From Virgibacillus salexigens (GTDB lineage Bacteria > Bacillota > Bacilli > Bacillales > Amphibacillaceae), in NCBI RefSeq assembly GCF_014905415.1, contig NZ_BNEO01000001.1:1-64000 (forward strand): a DNA stretch of 64,000 bases, in the 5' to 3' direction. Of the stretch, positions 1 through 9,063 are shown in pieces. The notes beneath the pieces are model-generated. The model saw only the letters and a program-made list of their open reading frames with translations, was not told where the DNA came from and made no database searches. Each line of letters begins with the position of its first letter. The first letter of the stretch is position 1. A program made the translations under genes and the position numbers.

Positions 1-117
1 GTTTGTTTATGATTAAACACCGTTAATCATTCTTCTTAGCTTCTCCAGAAGTTGCCTTCTGGTTGTTTTATAGAAATAACAGGTTACCTGTTTTTCTTGA
101 CATACTGGTTGTTTTGT

Positions 118-134
118 TCAGTTTTCAAAGAGCA
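118..134 (-). promoter_or_regulatory. rRNA leader boxA antitermination site
   Basis: The minus strand reads TGCTCTTTGAAAACT here. This matches the boxA sequence of Bacillus rRNA leaders, where NusB and NusG-type factors assemble for antitermination. The 16S gene itself would start beyond base 1; no mature rRNA sequence is visible in the window. Confidence 0.8.
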
Positions 135-161
135 AATTTCTTTTTTTAGCGCAACTTTTAC

Positions 162-190
162 ATTGTATCACTTGCATTAAAACTTGTCAA
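162..190 (-). promoter_or_regulatory. rRNA operon promoter P2
   Basis: On the minus strand TTGACA (190-185) and TACAAT (167-162) are separated by 17 bases. It lies about 107 bp downstream of P1, the tandem layout typical of Bacillus rRNA operons. Confidence 0.85.
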
Positions 191-268
191 TGATTTCATT
201 GCGTAAAATTTGAGAGATGAACTCTGTCAAATTAGCTTATAACCAACAACTTCATCACTGGAATAAAT

Positions 269-297
269 ATTATAGCATGTATCCCATTAATCGTCAA
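269..297 (-). promoter_or_regulatory. rRNA operon promoter P1
   Basis: On the minus strand TTGACG (297-292) and TATAAT (274-269) are separated by exactly 17 bases. This is the upstream member of two tandem sigma-A-type promoters that read leftwards out of the window. With the boxA below, the arrangement matches the leader of a Bacillus rrn operon. Confidence 0.85.
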
Positions 298-360
298 TAG
301 TCTATTTTTTTTGCCAAAAAACAATAACACTTTTTTTGACAGCAAAAAATATTATATATT

Positions 361-396
361 TGTAACAGAAAAAAGTCAATCCTTTTTTCTGTTACA
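361..396 (-). terminator. Intrinsic terminator of the rhodanese gene
   Basis: A perfect 15-bp inverted repeat (361-375 and 382-396) with a 6-base loop lies 4 bases beyond the rhodanese stop codon. The stem is AT-rich, with an internal run of T on the minus strand. It separates the gene from the rRNA promoters that follow in the same direction. Confidence 0.75.
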
Positions 397-400
397 TTTT

Positions 401-709
401 TCAGCTGCTAACGTCACCTTTCCATTCAAGCATTCCACCAGCCATATTATAAACCCTATATCCATTATCTTGTAGAAATGAAGCAGCTTTCATACTTCTT
501 CTTCCAGAACGGCATACCATTACGTAATCTTTGGATTTATCTAATTTATTTACAGCTTCAGGAATCTCTTGTAGCGGAATATGTTTTGCCTGTTCAATCT
601 TTCCTTGAGCTACTTCTTCATCTTCCCTAACATCTATAACTTCTATATTTTTATCGTTTTCCAGTTTTTCTTCCACTTCTTGGGGGCTTAATTCTTGAAT
701 TGTATTCAT
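401..709 (-). CDS. Single-domain rhodanese-like protein
   Basis: The product has 102 residues, the length of a stand-alone rhodanese (sulfurtransferase) domain. The active-site loop CRSGRRS lies at residues 66-72 and Cys66 is the expected persulfide-carrying cysteine. The N-terminal half carries the usual EVIDVRE motif (about 23-29), and GYRVYNMAGGMLEW near the C-terminus is also typical. There is no signal peptide, so it should be cytoplasmic, moving sulfane sulfur to acceptors such as thiol cofactors; the true acceptor cannot be told from sequence. AAGGAG precedes the ATG at a normal distance. It is monocistronic, with its own terminator. Confidence 0.88.
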   Translation of the reverse strand: MNTIQELSPQEVEEKLENDKNIEVIDVREDEEVAQGKIEQAKHIPLQEIPEAVNKLDKSKDYVMVCRSGRRSMKAASFLQDNGYRVYNMAGGMLEWKGDVSS

Positions 710-818
710 CTAGAACCACTCCTTAACTAGTACATTCAATTTTAATAATAAGCTGTAGAAGGATAACATGCAACTTTCCTACACACACTAATAATAATAA
801 ACGATAATGGAGAGGTAC

Positions 819-1577
819 ATGATGAAAAAAATAATAGTAAGTATATGTTCGCTATGGATCATTTGTGCATTAAATCCATTGGTTTCACAAGCAGCAGAAC
901 AAAAACCAATACAGATTAAAACATACCATGCAGACGTTAATGGGGATGGTCAAAATGAAAAAATCCAACTAAAGGGCATCTTATTTTCTCCCGACTCCAA
1001 TTTTTATCGGGAAATTTGGACAGAAATCACAAATAAACAAAAGGAAGTCTGGAAAATAAATTATGCTGGTGGAGGTTATGATCCAACTTTACAAATGATT
1101 GACTTGAATCACGACAACAAAAAAGATATCTTTTATCAAAGTGCAACTGGGGGGAGTGGAGGACTTTACAATTATCAGTTAAATACAATTTCTCAAGGTC
1201 AGCTTAAAGAAAATCCACTTCCGGAGCAAGCCTATTTGAGTGGGACTTTTGAAGATAATTTTAACGTTATCATTAAACTAACCCCAACAGATAAACCGAT
1301 TACGATTGATGTTCAGAATCGTGCTGAAGATTATATCAGACTTGGCATATACGATAAAAACGGTAATTTACTTGAATCTCATAAATCTGTCATGATTGAC
1401 CCAATTGCCTTTTTTGAACCAGTATTAATTAGTAAAAGTAAAGGATACGGATTAAAAAGTTATCAACAAATTAGTGGAGCTTACCATGCAGATAGGTTAG
1501 GTACAGTTGAAACCACCTGGTATTATGAGAATGGAGAATGGATTATTTTACAAACGAAATGGATACCATCTACCTAA
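819..1577 (+). CDS. Secreted protein with calcium-binding-like repeat
   Basis: I chose the ATG at 819 (ATGATGAAA) because GGAGAGG lies just upstream; an in-frame ATG at 807 would include this ribosome site in the coding region. The product of about 252 residues starts with a classical signal peptide (KK, then a hydrophobic stretch ending SQA-AEQ), so it is probably secreted. The mature part has a DVNGDGQNE motif and a second DLNHDNKKD motif, spaced acidic residues like those of VCBS/FG-GAP or EF-hand-like calcium loops. The function is not recognised. It stands alone and faces leuS across a shared terminator. Confidence 0.7.
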   Translation: MMKKIIVSICSLWIICALNPLVSQAAEQKPIQIKTYHADVNGDGQNEKIQLKGILFSPDSNFYREIWTEITNKQKEVWKINYAGGGYDPTLQMIDLNHDNKKDIFYQSATGGSGGLYNYQLNTISQGQLKENPLPEQAYLSGTFEDNFNVIIKLTPTDKPITIDVQNRAEDYIRLGIYDKNGNLLESHKSVMIDPIAFFEPVLISKSKGYGLKSYQQISGAYHADRLGTVETTWYYENGEWIILQTKWIPST

Positions 1578-1593
1578 AAATCGAATGTGCTAT

Positions 1594-1627
1594 AAAAAGA
1601 TCTCTTCGTATCCGAAGAGATCTTTTT
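1594..1627. terminator. Bidirectional terminator
   Basis: A perfect 15-bp stem (arm AAAAAGATCTCTTCG) with the loop TATC is flanked by A and T runs, so it can work in both directions. It lies between the convergent secreted-protein gene and leuS. Confidence 0.9.
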
Positions 1628-1628
1628 A

Positions 1629-4040
1629 TTAATTCGCTACAATATTAACTAATTTCCCAGGAATTACAATTACTTTTCGTACCGTTTTTCCTTCTATTAA
1701 TTCTTGAATCTTTTCATTTTCTAGTGCTATTTTTTCCAACTCTTCTTTGGTGGTATCTTTCGCAATACTCACCTTTGCCCTTACTTTCCCCATAATTTGT
1801 ATAACTACTTCCACTTCATCTTCAACAAGTTTACTTTCATCATATGTTGGCCAAGCTTCGAAACTGATTGTTTCCGAATGACCAAGTATTCTCCACAGCT
1901 CTTCTGTTACGTGAGGTGCTATCGGTGAAAGCATCTTAACAAAACCTTCTATATAATCTTTTGGTAATTTTTCTGCTTTGTAACCTTCATTAATAAATAC
2001 CATCATTTGTGAGATCGCCGTATTAAAATGTAAATGATTAAAATCATCGGTAACTTTTTTCACCGTTTCATGGTAAATCTTATCTAACCCATTAATTTCC
2101 TCATCCACAATTTTATCAGATTGTTGCCCATCATCTGATACAATTAATCGCCACACACGGTCCAAGAATCGCCTCGCTCCGTCTAGTCCGTTTTCAGACC
2201 ATGCAACAGATGCATCAAGTGGACCCATAAACATCTCATATAATCGTAAAGTGTCAGCACCATGGGACTCAATAATATCATCTGGGTTAACGACATTCCC
2301 TTTTGATTTGCTCATTTTTTCATTACCTTCACCAAGAATCATTCCTTGATTAAATAATTTCATAAACGGTTCTTTAGTAGGCACAACACCAATATCATAC
2401 AAGAATTTATGCCAGAAACGAGCATACAATAAATGGAGCACCGCATGTTCGGCACCACCGATATAAATGTCAACTGGCAACCACTCTTTTAATGCCTTGG
2501 GATCTGCAATTTGGTCTGGGTTAGTTGGATCAATATAACGCAAGAAGTACCAGCAGCTTCCTGCCCACTGTGGCATTGTATTTGTTTCTCTTCTTCCCTT
2601 CATTCCTGTTTTAGGATCAACCACATGAATCCAATCACTATTTGCCAATGGTGATTCTCCATTTCCTGATGGTTTAATATTATCCATCTCTGGCAATTCA
2701 AGGGGTAATTCCTCTTCAGGAACTGCAGTCATTGTATCATCTTCCCAGTGAATAATTGGGATGGGTTCACCCCAATATCTTTGACGTGCAAATAGCCAAT
2801 CACGAAGACGATAGGTAACTTTCTTTGTCCCATTCTCTGTTTCCTCTAGCCAATCAATCATTTTTATGATGGCCGCCTTTTTATCCATGCCATTAAGGAA
2901 ATCTGAATTAACATGTTCGCCGTCTCCAATATACGCTTCATTGGAAATATCGCCACCAGCAACTACTTCAATGATGGGGAGTTCAAATTTAACAGCAAAC
3001 TCATAATCTCGTTCATCATGTGCAGGAACCGCCATGATTGCTCCAGATCCATAACTCATTAATACATAGTCAGCAATCCAAATTGGCATTTTTTCTTGAT
3101 TAACTGGATTAATCGCATAAGCCCCAGTAAAAACGCCTGTTTTTTCTTTCGCTAAATCAGTTCTTTCTAAATCTGACTTGGTCTGAATCTCATTCATATA
3201 ACTTTCTACAGCTATTTTCTGTTCTGCCGTTACGATTTTTTCCACTAACGGATGTTCAGGAGCTAGTACTGCATACGTTGCACCGAAAAGCGTATCTGGT
3301 CTTGTCGTAAATACCGTAAACATTTCATCCGTATTATCAACTGTAAACTGTACTTCAGCGCCTTCTGATCTCCCAATCCAATTGCGTTGCATATCTTTCA
3401 AACTTTCCGGCCAATCCAGTTCATCTAAGTCTTCAAGTAAGCGGTCTGCATAAGCAGTAATTTTTAACATCCACTGTTTCATAGGTTTACGAATAACCGG
3501 GTGGCCACCCCGCTCACTTTTTCCATCAATAACTTCCTCATTAGCAAGCACCGTTCCTAATGCAGGGCACCAGTTAACCGCAACTTCATCCATGTAGGCT
3601 AGACCCTCTTCATAAAGCTTTGTGAAAATCCACTGTGTCCACTTATAATAATTCGGATCCATCGTACTAATTTCACGATCCCAATCATAGGAGAATCCGA
3701 GTGCCTGAATCTGCCTTTTAAAGATTTCAATATTTTTCTTTGTGAATTCTTCTGGACTGTTCCCAGTATCAATTGCATATTGTTCTGCTGGCAGGCCAAA
3801 AGCATCCCACCCCATTGGGTGAAGCACTTCGTATCCTTGCATCCGTTTCATTCTTGAAATTATATCTGTAGCAGTATAACCCTCTGGGTGACCTACATGC
3901 AAGCCTGATCCAGAAGGATATGGAAACATGTCAAGTGCATACACTTTTTCTTTCTCTGAAAAGGTATCAGTCTTAAACGTTTTATTTTCTAACCAGTACT
4001 CCTGCCATTTCTTTTCAATTTGCTGATGATGAAAACTCAT
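1629..4040 (-). CDS. leuS: Leucyl-tRNA synthetase
   Basis: The enzyme charges tRNA-Leu with leucine in the cytoplasm. The 803-residue length fits bacterial LeuRS. The class I signatures are clear: HVGH at residues 48-51 (the HIGH motif, within [12 protein letters not shown]) and KMSKS at 575-579. The region between holds the editing (CP1) domain with its TTRPDT motif near residues 245-250. The C-terminal anticodon and LeuRS-specific regions are complete. The SD AAGGAGG precedes the ATG. Expression should depend on uncharged tRNA-Leu, because a T-box leader lies directly upstream. Confidence 0.98.
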   Translation of the reverse strand: MSFHHQQIEKKWQEYWLENKTFKTDTFSEKEKVYALDMFPYPSGSGLHVGHPEGYTATDIISRMKRMQGYEVLHPMGWDAFGLPAEQYAIDTGNSPEEFTKKNIEIFKRQIQALGFSYDWDREISTMDPNYYKWTQWIFTKLYEEGLAYMDEVAVNWCPALGTVLANEEVIDGKSERGGHPVIRKPMKQWMLKITAYADRLLEDLDELDWPESLKDMQRNWIGRSEGAEVQFTVDNTDEMFTVFTTRPDTLFGATYAVLAPEHPLVEKIVTAEQKIAVESYMNEIQTKSDLERTDLAKEKTGVFTGAYAINPVNQEKMPIWIADYVLMSYGSGAIMAVPAHDERDYEFAVKFELPIIEVVAGGDISNEAYIGDGEHVNSDFLNGMDKKAAIIKMIDWLEETENGTKKVTYRLRDWLFARQRYWGEPIPIIHWEDDTMTAVPEEELPLELPEMDNIKPSGNGESPLANSDWIHVVDPKTGMKGRRETNTMPQWAGSCWYFLRYIDPTNPDQIADPKALKEWLPVDIYIGGAEHAVLHLLYARFWHKFLYDIGVVPTKEPFMKLFNQGMILGEGNEKMSKSKGNVVNPDDIIESHGADTLRLYEMFMGPLDASVAWSENGLDGARRFLDRVWRLIVSDDGQQSDKIVDEEINGLDKIYHETVKKVTDDFNHLHFNTAISQMMVFINEGYKAEKLPKDYIEGFVKMLSPIAPHVTEELWRILGHSETISFEAWPTYDESKLVEDEVEVVIQIMGKVRAKVSIAKDTTKEELEKIALENEKIQELIEGKTVRKVIVIPGKLVNIVAN

Positions 4041-4073
4041 ATCAGTTCCTCCTTATCACAAACAAAAATTTAT

Positions 4074-4323
4074 AAAAAAAAGCCACCCATCCCATAAAGG
4101 GACGAGAAGCTATTATTCCCGCGGTACCACCCAGCTTAATGCAACTACATGCATTCTCTCCTAATCCATAACGTGGATAAATCGGCAGAAACTACATATC
4201 ACTTCTGCAACGTTCAAGGCGAGTTCATAATTATTCAGGTACAGTTTTCACCAACCACTGTCTCTCTTTACCTGTAGGGAATTATTACTATTCCTCTGCA
4301 TTGTCGTTATCCTATATGATGTA
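4074..4323 (-). promoter_or_regulatory. T-box riboswitch of leuS
   Basis: The minus strand contains the T-box core GGGTGGTACCGCGGG (about 4119-4133). It is followed by a terminator hairpin (AGCTTCTCGTCCC pairing with GGGATGGGTGGCT) and a T run ending near 4074. Upstream, a specifier-loop region carries GAACTCGCC, giving a likely leucine codon CTC at 4223-4221. Uncharged tRNA-Leu would stabilise the antiterminator and allow transcription into leuS. Confidence 0.92.
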
Positions 4324-4329
4324 TATCGA

Positions 4330-4358
4330 ATTTTAATGAATTGTAATCGCTTTGTCAA
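4330..4358 (-). promoter_or_regulatory. leuS promoter
   Basis: On the minus strand TTGACA (4358-4353), 17 bases, then TAAAAT (4335-4330). It lies immediately upstream of the T-box leader and overlaps a possible divergent promoter for mnmM. Confidence 0.8.
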
Positions 4359-4416
4359 GACAATAACGATATCTTCTGGTAAAATAAGTCTAACCACTAT
4401 CCAAAAGGAGTATACG

Positions 4417-4980
4417 ATGTTACAAGGAATATTACATTATGCCCATTATTTACTGGAGGGCTCCATTGATAAAAATGAAACAGTAATAGATGCTACATGC
4501 GGTAATGGAAACGACACGTTATTTTTGAGTAACGTTGTTGGTAAAAACGGGCATGTGCTTGCATTTGATATTCAGGATGATGCCATAATCGCTACGAAAC
4601 AGAAACTCGAAGAAAATAATCGAACAAATGTATCAGTAATACAAGATAGCCATGCAAATCTACAAGCGTATATCCCGACGAATGAATTTTTAATAGGCGG
4701 AGCAGTATTTAATCTTGGATATCTTCCTAAAAGCGATAAAAGCATTGTCACAAAAGGCCAATCTACCATAAATGCCATTAATACGATCTTACAATATTTG
4801 AAAACGAGTGGTTTAATTGTTTTAGTCGTCTATCATGGACATGAAGGCGGCGAAGAAGAAAAACAAATTGTTTTAAAGCATGTAATGAAGCTAAACCAAC
4901 GTAAATATCATGTGTTACGATACGGCTTTATAAACCAAAGAAACAACCCTCCATTTATTATAGCAATCCAAAAGCGCTAA
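4417..4980 (+). CDS. mnmM: tRNA mnm5s2U34 methyltransferase family (YtqB/MnmM)
   Basis: This is a small class I SAM-dependent methyltransferase of 187 residues. The SAM-binding motif I is DATCGNGNDT (25-34), and a GGAVFNLGYLP segment (motif IV-like, NLGYLP) follows in the middle. In B. subtilis the family member YtqB/MnmM makes the last step of mnm5s2U at the tRNA wobble base. The reading frame is open from 4336, but AAAAGGAG sits just before the ATG at 4417, which matches the family N-terminus, so I use that start. It is divergent from leuS, as in B. subtilis. Confidence 0.88.
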   Translation: MLQGILHYAHYLLEGSIDKNETVIDATCGNGNDTLFLSNVVGKNGHVLAFDIQDDAIIATKQKLEENNRTNVSVIQDSHANLQAYIPTNEFLIGGAVFNLGYLPKSDKSIVTKGQSTINAINTILQYLKTSGLIVLVVYHGHEGGEEEKQIVLKHVMKLNQRKYHVLRYGFINQRNNPPFIIAIQKR

Positions 4981-5003
4981 GATTAGGTATTTGTTTCCGT
5001 AGA

Positions 5004-6095
5004 CTATCTATTTTGATATAGACCAGAATTACGAATTTTTTTATACATATAATAAAGTTTTGTATTCAAATAAAAAAACAAAGAAGCTCCTCCACTAGCT
5101 TTTAGCATTCTCTTTTTGACCATACTTCCATTTTCCAATTCTTTTACCTTTTCGTCGCCTAAATATAGTCCAATTAAGCCTTTTACGACCATTTTATGGA
5201 ATGAAGCGTCTGGTAAAACTGTCGTTTGCTTAAGCGCTTGATTTACAAAATACTCAAAACGATCAAGCATGATCCTTTGATTAGCATAATAACTACAAAA
5301 GTTCAAATCTTTCTCTGTCACATCCTCATGCTGATCAATATAGTAATCCAACAATATATGCAACCCTTGTATGTATGGAAAGTAACCATTAGTAATAGCG
5401 CCGGTCATCTCGTCATTTATTCTACCTGCTAACGCATAACATACTAAACTGTATATCCCAAGTGTTGATCCAGTAGCTGCCGAAAATTCATACCATTGTA
5501 ATGAGTAGTCATTCTTGATATCTGACCATCTTTTCAACCGTATTTCTCTTTCATTCGGAACCACATGTTTATGTACTTGTAAATCTTCATAAAGTCCTTC
5601 CAACCATAATAAATTATCTTGAAATACAGCTAGGTTATCCAAGCTAGCTATAACCTCTCTACAAGTTTGTACGAGCTCCTGCAAGTATCCATAATCATCT
5701 TTATATTGGATTAGGCTGTAATAATTAGTTGAGTAATCTGTGAGTGTCAATGCATCTCTCATTGATGTATGTAACATCCGAAAACCTGCAGAATCCATAG
5801 ACGTACTTCGATCACATAAGTTATCAAGGTAATCACTTATTGTTTGATATGCTACAACAAATCGAACTGCACTCTCCCACTTTTCTTCAGCAAGTAAAGC
5901 AAAAACAGATCCTCCCTGACAGTGAAATCGTTTTGAAGTTATACTTGCTAATGCTTGTGTTCTTAATTCATCATCCGGAATGGCAGCTGCTCGTGTTTGC
6001 CAATAGCTCAATTCCTTATTTACCTGCGGAAAAATTTTTGTATATACAGTGAACATTAATTTACTGGGGGAGTGAAGAACATGATGCTTAATCAA
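5004..6095 (-). CDS. ytpB: YtpB-type tetraprenyl-beta-curcumene synthase (DUF2600)
   Basis: The 363-residue protein belongs to the DUF2600 family by size, gene neighbourhood and its all-helical, tyrosine-rich character. The B. subtilis member cyclises tetraprenyl diphosphate to tetraprenyl-beta-curcumene on the way to sesquarterpenes. Acidic stretches that could bind the diphosphate-magnesium cluster include DYLDNLCDR (about 87-95) and DYYIDQHEDV (about 249-258). The start codon is TTG at 6095-6093, supported by GGAGG seven bases upstream. It is monocistronic, between mnmM and ytoA. Confidence 0.82.
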   Translation of the reverse strand: MIKHHVLHSPSKLMFTVYTKIFPQVNKELSYWQTRAAAIPDDELRTQALASITSKRFHCQGGSVFALLAEEKWESAVRFVVAYQTISDYLDNLCDRSTSMDSAGFRMLHTSMRDALTLTDYSTNYYSLIQYKDDYGYLQELVQTCREVIASLDNLAVFQDNLLWLEGLYEDLQVHKHVVPNEREIRLKRWSDIKNDYSLQWYEFSAATGSTLGIYSLVCYALAGRINDEMTGAITNGYFPYIQGLHILLDYYIDQHEDVTEKDLNFCSYYANQRIMLDRFEYFVNQALKQTTVLPDASFHKMVVKGLIGLYLGDEKVKELENGSMVKKRMLKASGGASLFFYLNTKLYYMYKKIRNSGLYQNR

Positions 6096-6174
6096 CTCGC
6101 TGCCTCCGATCTACGATACTACATGTTATATTTGGTATACTATTTATATCATCATATTTTCCAGGAGGATTCAA

Positions 6175-6690
6175 ATGATACATCCATATAAAGACTTTTA
6201 TCCAATTATTCATGAATCTGTGTTTGTAGCACCCGATGCTATGATAATAGGCGATGTTACAATTGGTGAAGAATCAAGTATTTGGTTTAAGACGGTCATT
6301 CGAGGGGACGTAGCTCCGGTAAGAATTGGAAAACGCATAAGTATTCAAGACCTATCTATGCTTCATCAAAGTCCAAACCAACCACTAATTATTGAGGACG
6401 ACGTAACTGTAGGACATCAGGTAACGCTCCATTCTGCTATTATTCGAAACAAAGCATTAATCGGCATGGGTTCTATCATCTTAGACGGAGCAGAAATAGG
6501 TGAGAATGCTTTTATTGGTGCAGGAAGTTTAGTCTCCCCTGGTAAGAAAATACCAGAAAATGTACTGGCACTCGGTCGTCCCGCTAAAGTAATACGAGAA
6601 CTAACCGAAGCAGATTACAAGGAAATGGAACGTGTTAGAACGTCCTACGTGGAAAAAGGAAAAAGATACAAACAGGTATTTGATCAGTAA
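6175..6690 (+). CDS. ytoA: Gamma-carbonic-anhydrase-like hexapeptide protein
   Basis: The 171-residue protein has the isoleucine/valine-rich hexapeptide repeats of a left-handed beta helix (for example IIGDVTIGEESSIW and VTVGHQVTLH), followed by a C-terminal helix. Histidines in LHQSPNQ and GHQVTLH fit the metal ligands of the YrdA/PaaY gamma-carbonic-anhydrase family; the activity of such proteins is often weak or unknown. Start: ATG after CAGGAGG. Its order next to ytpB and asnB matches B. subtilis ytoA. Confidence 0.85.
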   Translation: MIHPYKDFYPIIHESVFVAPDAMIIGDVTIGEESSIWFKTVIRGDVAPVRIGKRISIQDLSMLHQSPNQPLIIEDDVTVGHQVTLHSAIIRNKALIGMGSIILDGAEIGENAFIGAGSLVSPGKKIPENVLALGRPAKVIRELTEADYKEMERVRTSYVEKGKRYKQVFDQ

Positions 6691-6763
6691 AATTTTTTTA
6701 CTGTATTTAAATGAGGCGCAACGAATTTATTCACTGAAATAGTAATGGAAACAAAATAAGAGA

Positions 6764-6799
6764 ACAGGCAATCACCATTGTTGTCTGGAGATTGCCTGT
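6764..6799 (-). terminator. Hairpin between ytoA and asnB
   Basis: A 10-bp inverted repeat, ACAGGCAATC (6764-6773) with GATTGCCTGT (6790-6799), has a 16-base loop. The bases following on the minus strand are T-rich (TTCTCTTATTTTG), so it most likely ends asnB transcription. Confidence 0.6.
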
Positions 6800-6888
6800 C
6801 TAATTCAAAAGACTAAAATTGGATAGAAACCCAATTTATGATGAAATTAAAACCGATTTCTCACCATCTTCATTCCTAATCTTTTTCT

Positions 6889-8793
6889 CTAAGATCGTAC
6901 CAACTCTTTCTCTTGTTCTCTCTTTTTAATTTCATGCATATCCAATTTACCTTCCAAAAAGTTTTGATGCCATACCATAAACATTAGAACTGTCCATATC
7001 TTTCTACTATAGTCTGCCTTTCCCTGGCAGTGTGCATGTAATAATTCTAAAATATAACCCTTATGCAGCAAATGGTCCGTTTCGCTCTCTCGAATAAGTT
7101 GTTTTGCCCAACCATTTAATTCATTTTTCAACCAGTGACGTATCGGAACTGGAAACCCTAATTTTTTCCGGTCTAATACATGGTCAGGAATAATCCCTCT
7201 GGATGCTTCTCTTAGTATTTGTTTCGTTGTTCCATTAGCAATTTTCATATCAACAGGAAGTTGCCTAGCAACTTGGAAGACTTCCTTATCCAAGAAAGGG
7301 ACGCGTAACTCTAGAGAGTTTGCCATTGTAACTCGGTCTGCTTTTAATAAAATATCTCCACGCATCCATGTATGAATATCGACATATTGCATTTGGTTAA
7401 CAGATGGATAGTCCCTAACGTGATCAAATAATTTCCTAGTAATTTGTTGATACCCTAACTGCTCATTATAACTTTTGAGTAGCTTTTCTTTCTCCTCTGC
7501 TTCAAACATCTTGGCATTTCCAATATAGCGTTCACGTAAAGGGGTTGTACCTCGATCGAGAAAACTCTTGCCTTTCACCCCTTCGGGTAACACCGTTGAA
7601 ACTTTTGCAAGCAATTCTTTTACTGGAGTTGGAATGGCTTCAAATACCTTTAAGGATTCTGGTTCGCGATAGATATTATATCCTCCAAATAATTCATCGG
7701 ACCCCTCTCCAGATAGAACTACTTTCACATGTTTCCGTGCCTCTTCAGAAACAAAATAAAGAGGTACACAAGAAGGATCAGCTAATGGATCATCCATGTG
7801 CCACATAATAAGTGGAAGATTTTTAATATATGCTTCCGGTGTAATGGTTGTGGATATATTCTCCACATTTAATTTATCCGCAGTTTCTTTCGCAACGTCA
7901 ATTTCAGAATATCCCTCTCGTTCGAAACCGACGGAAAACGTCTTTATTCTTGGGTTTATCGTTTTTGCTATAGAAACAATTAACGTTGAGTCAATTCCAC
8001 CAGATAAAAACGACCCTACTGGCACATCACTACGCATATGGACATCTACTGAATCGTACATAACATCTTGAATCTGTTCAATCCAATCTTGTTTCGATCT
8101 ATTCATTGGCTGAAAAGAGGCATGCCAATATCTTGTAAACATGATCGGTTGTGCTGGTATTTTCTTAAAATAATGACCAGGTTCCACCTTGTGTATACCC
8201 TTAGACATTGTCATTGGTTCTGGAACATATTGAAAACTTAAATAATGCTGTAAAGCATCTTGATCTACTTCTTCTTTTTCCAACATTAATGCGATACTTT
8301 TCTTCTCCGAAGCAAAACTCATCCCTCTATCATTTTCATAATAGAAAAGGGGTTTAATTCCAAATGGATCTCTGGCACCATACAATTCTTCATTTTGTTT
8401 ATCCCAAATTAAAATCGCAAACATTCCTCTTAGTAATTGAAATGCCTCTTCTTTATATTTAGTAAATAAAGCTGCAATTACTTCAGTGTCGGAATTCGTC
8501 TCGAAATGATAACCTTCATTTACTAGTTCCTGCCTTAACTCTAAGTAATTATATATTTCACCATTAAAAACCATCCATATTTGTTCATCATGATAACTTA
8601 ATGGTTGTGTACCACTTTCGATATCAATAATACTTAGTCTCCGAAACCCAAACGACATATAGGAATCAAAATAGTATCCTTCGTCATCTGGTCCGCGATG
8701 CGTTATTATATTATTTTGTTCTTTAAAGTTAGCTATTTCTTGAGCTGACCTTTCCATTGGTTCATCAAATAGCATTCCGATAAAACCACACAT
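6889..8793 (-). CDS. asnB: Asparagine synthetase (glutamine-hydrolysing)
   Basis: The protein converts aspartate, glutamine and ATP to asparagine, glutamate, AMP and pyrophosphate. The N-terminal glutaminase domain begins MCGF, so Cys2 becomes the catalytic N-terminal nucleophile. The C-terminal synthetase domain has the PP-loop SGGIDS at residues 264-269. The 634-residue length is normal for the large AsnB type. AGAAGG lies before the ATG. About 210 bp separate it from the metK terminator, so it has its own promoter, which I could not assign with confidence. Confidence 0.96.
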   Translation of the reverse strand: MCGFIGMLFDEPMERSAQEIANFKEQNNIITHRGPDDEGYYFDSYMSFGFRRLSIIDIESGTQPLSYHDEQIWMVFNGEIYNYLELRQELVNEGYHFETNSDTEVIAALFTKYKEEAFQLLRGMFAILIWDKQNEELYGARDPFGIKPLFYYENDRGMSFASEKKSIALMLEKEEVDQDALQHYLSFQYVPEPMTMSKGIHKVEPGHYFKKIPAQPIMFTRYWHASFQPMNRSKQDWIEQIQDVMYDSVDVHMRSDVPVGSFLSGGIDSTLIVSIAKTINPRIKTFSVGFEREGYSEIDVAKETADKLNVENISTTITPEAYIKNLPLIMWHMDDPLADPSCVPLYFVSEEARKHVKVVLSGEGSDELFGGYNIYREPESLKVFEAIPTPVKELLAKVSTVLPEGVKGKSFLDRGTTPLRERYIGNAKMFEAEEKEKLLKSYNEQLGYQQITRKLFDHVRDYPSVNQMQYVDIHTWMRGDILLKADRVTMANSLELRVPFLDKEVFQVARQLPVDMKIANGTTKQILREASRGIIPDHVLDRKKLGFPVPIRHWLKNELNGWAKQLIRESETDHLLHKGYILELLHAHCQGKADYSRKIWTVLMFMVWHQNFLEGKLDMHEIKKREQEKELVRS

Positions 8794-9003
8794 AACATAA
8801 ACCTTCTCTCGTCAATTATAAACGTATCACCCTGAGCTGTAACCCATTTGTAACAAAACAGAAATGATACAGTAATATTCTAACACGGAGGTAGGTAAAC
8901 TTCTATCATTTTTCACCCTTTTTTTCTATATAATCCCAACTTGTCTGGTAAGATATTCACTGTAAATAGGTGATATACCTTAGGTTTTAACACACACGAT
9001 ATC

Positions 9004-9044
9004 AAAAAAAGAGCTTCCCCAGCTTGAAATGAGAAAACTCTTTT
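9004..9044 (-). terminator. metK terminator
   Basis: On the minus strand AAAAGAGTTTTCT pairs with GGGAAGCTCTTTT (several G-T pairs) around a loop of about 12 bases, and a run of T follows. It lies about 20 bases beyond the metK stop. Confidence 0.8.
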
Positions 9045-9063
9045 GTCATTCTTCTATCATTTT

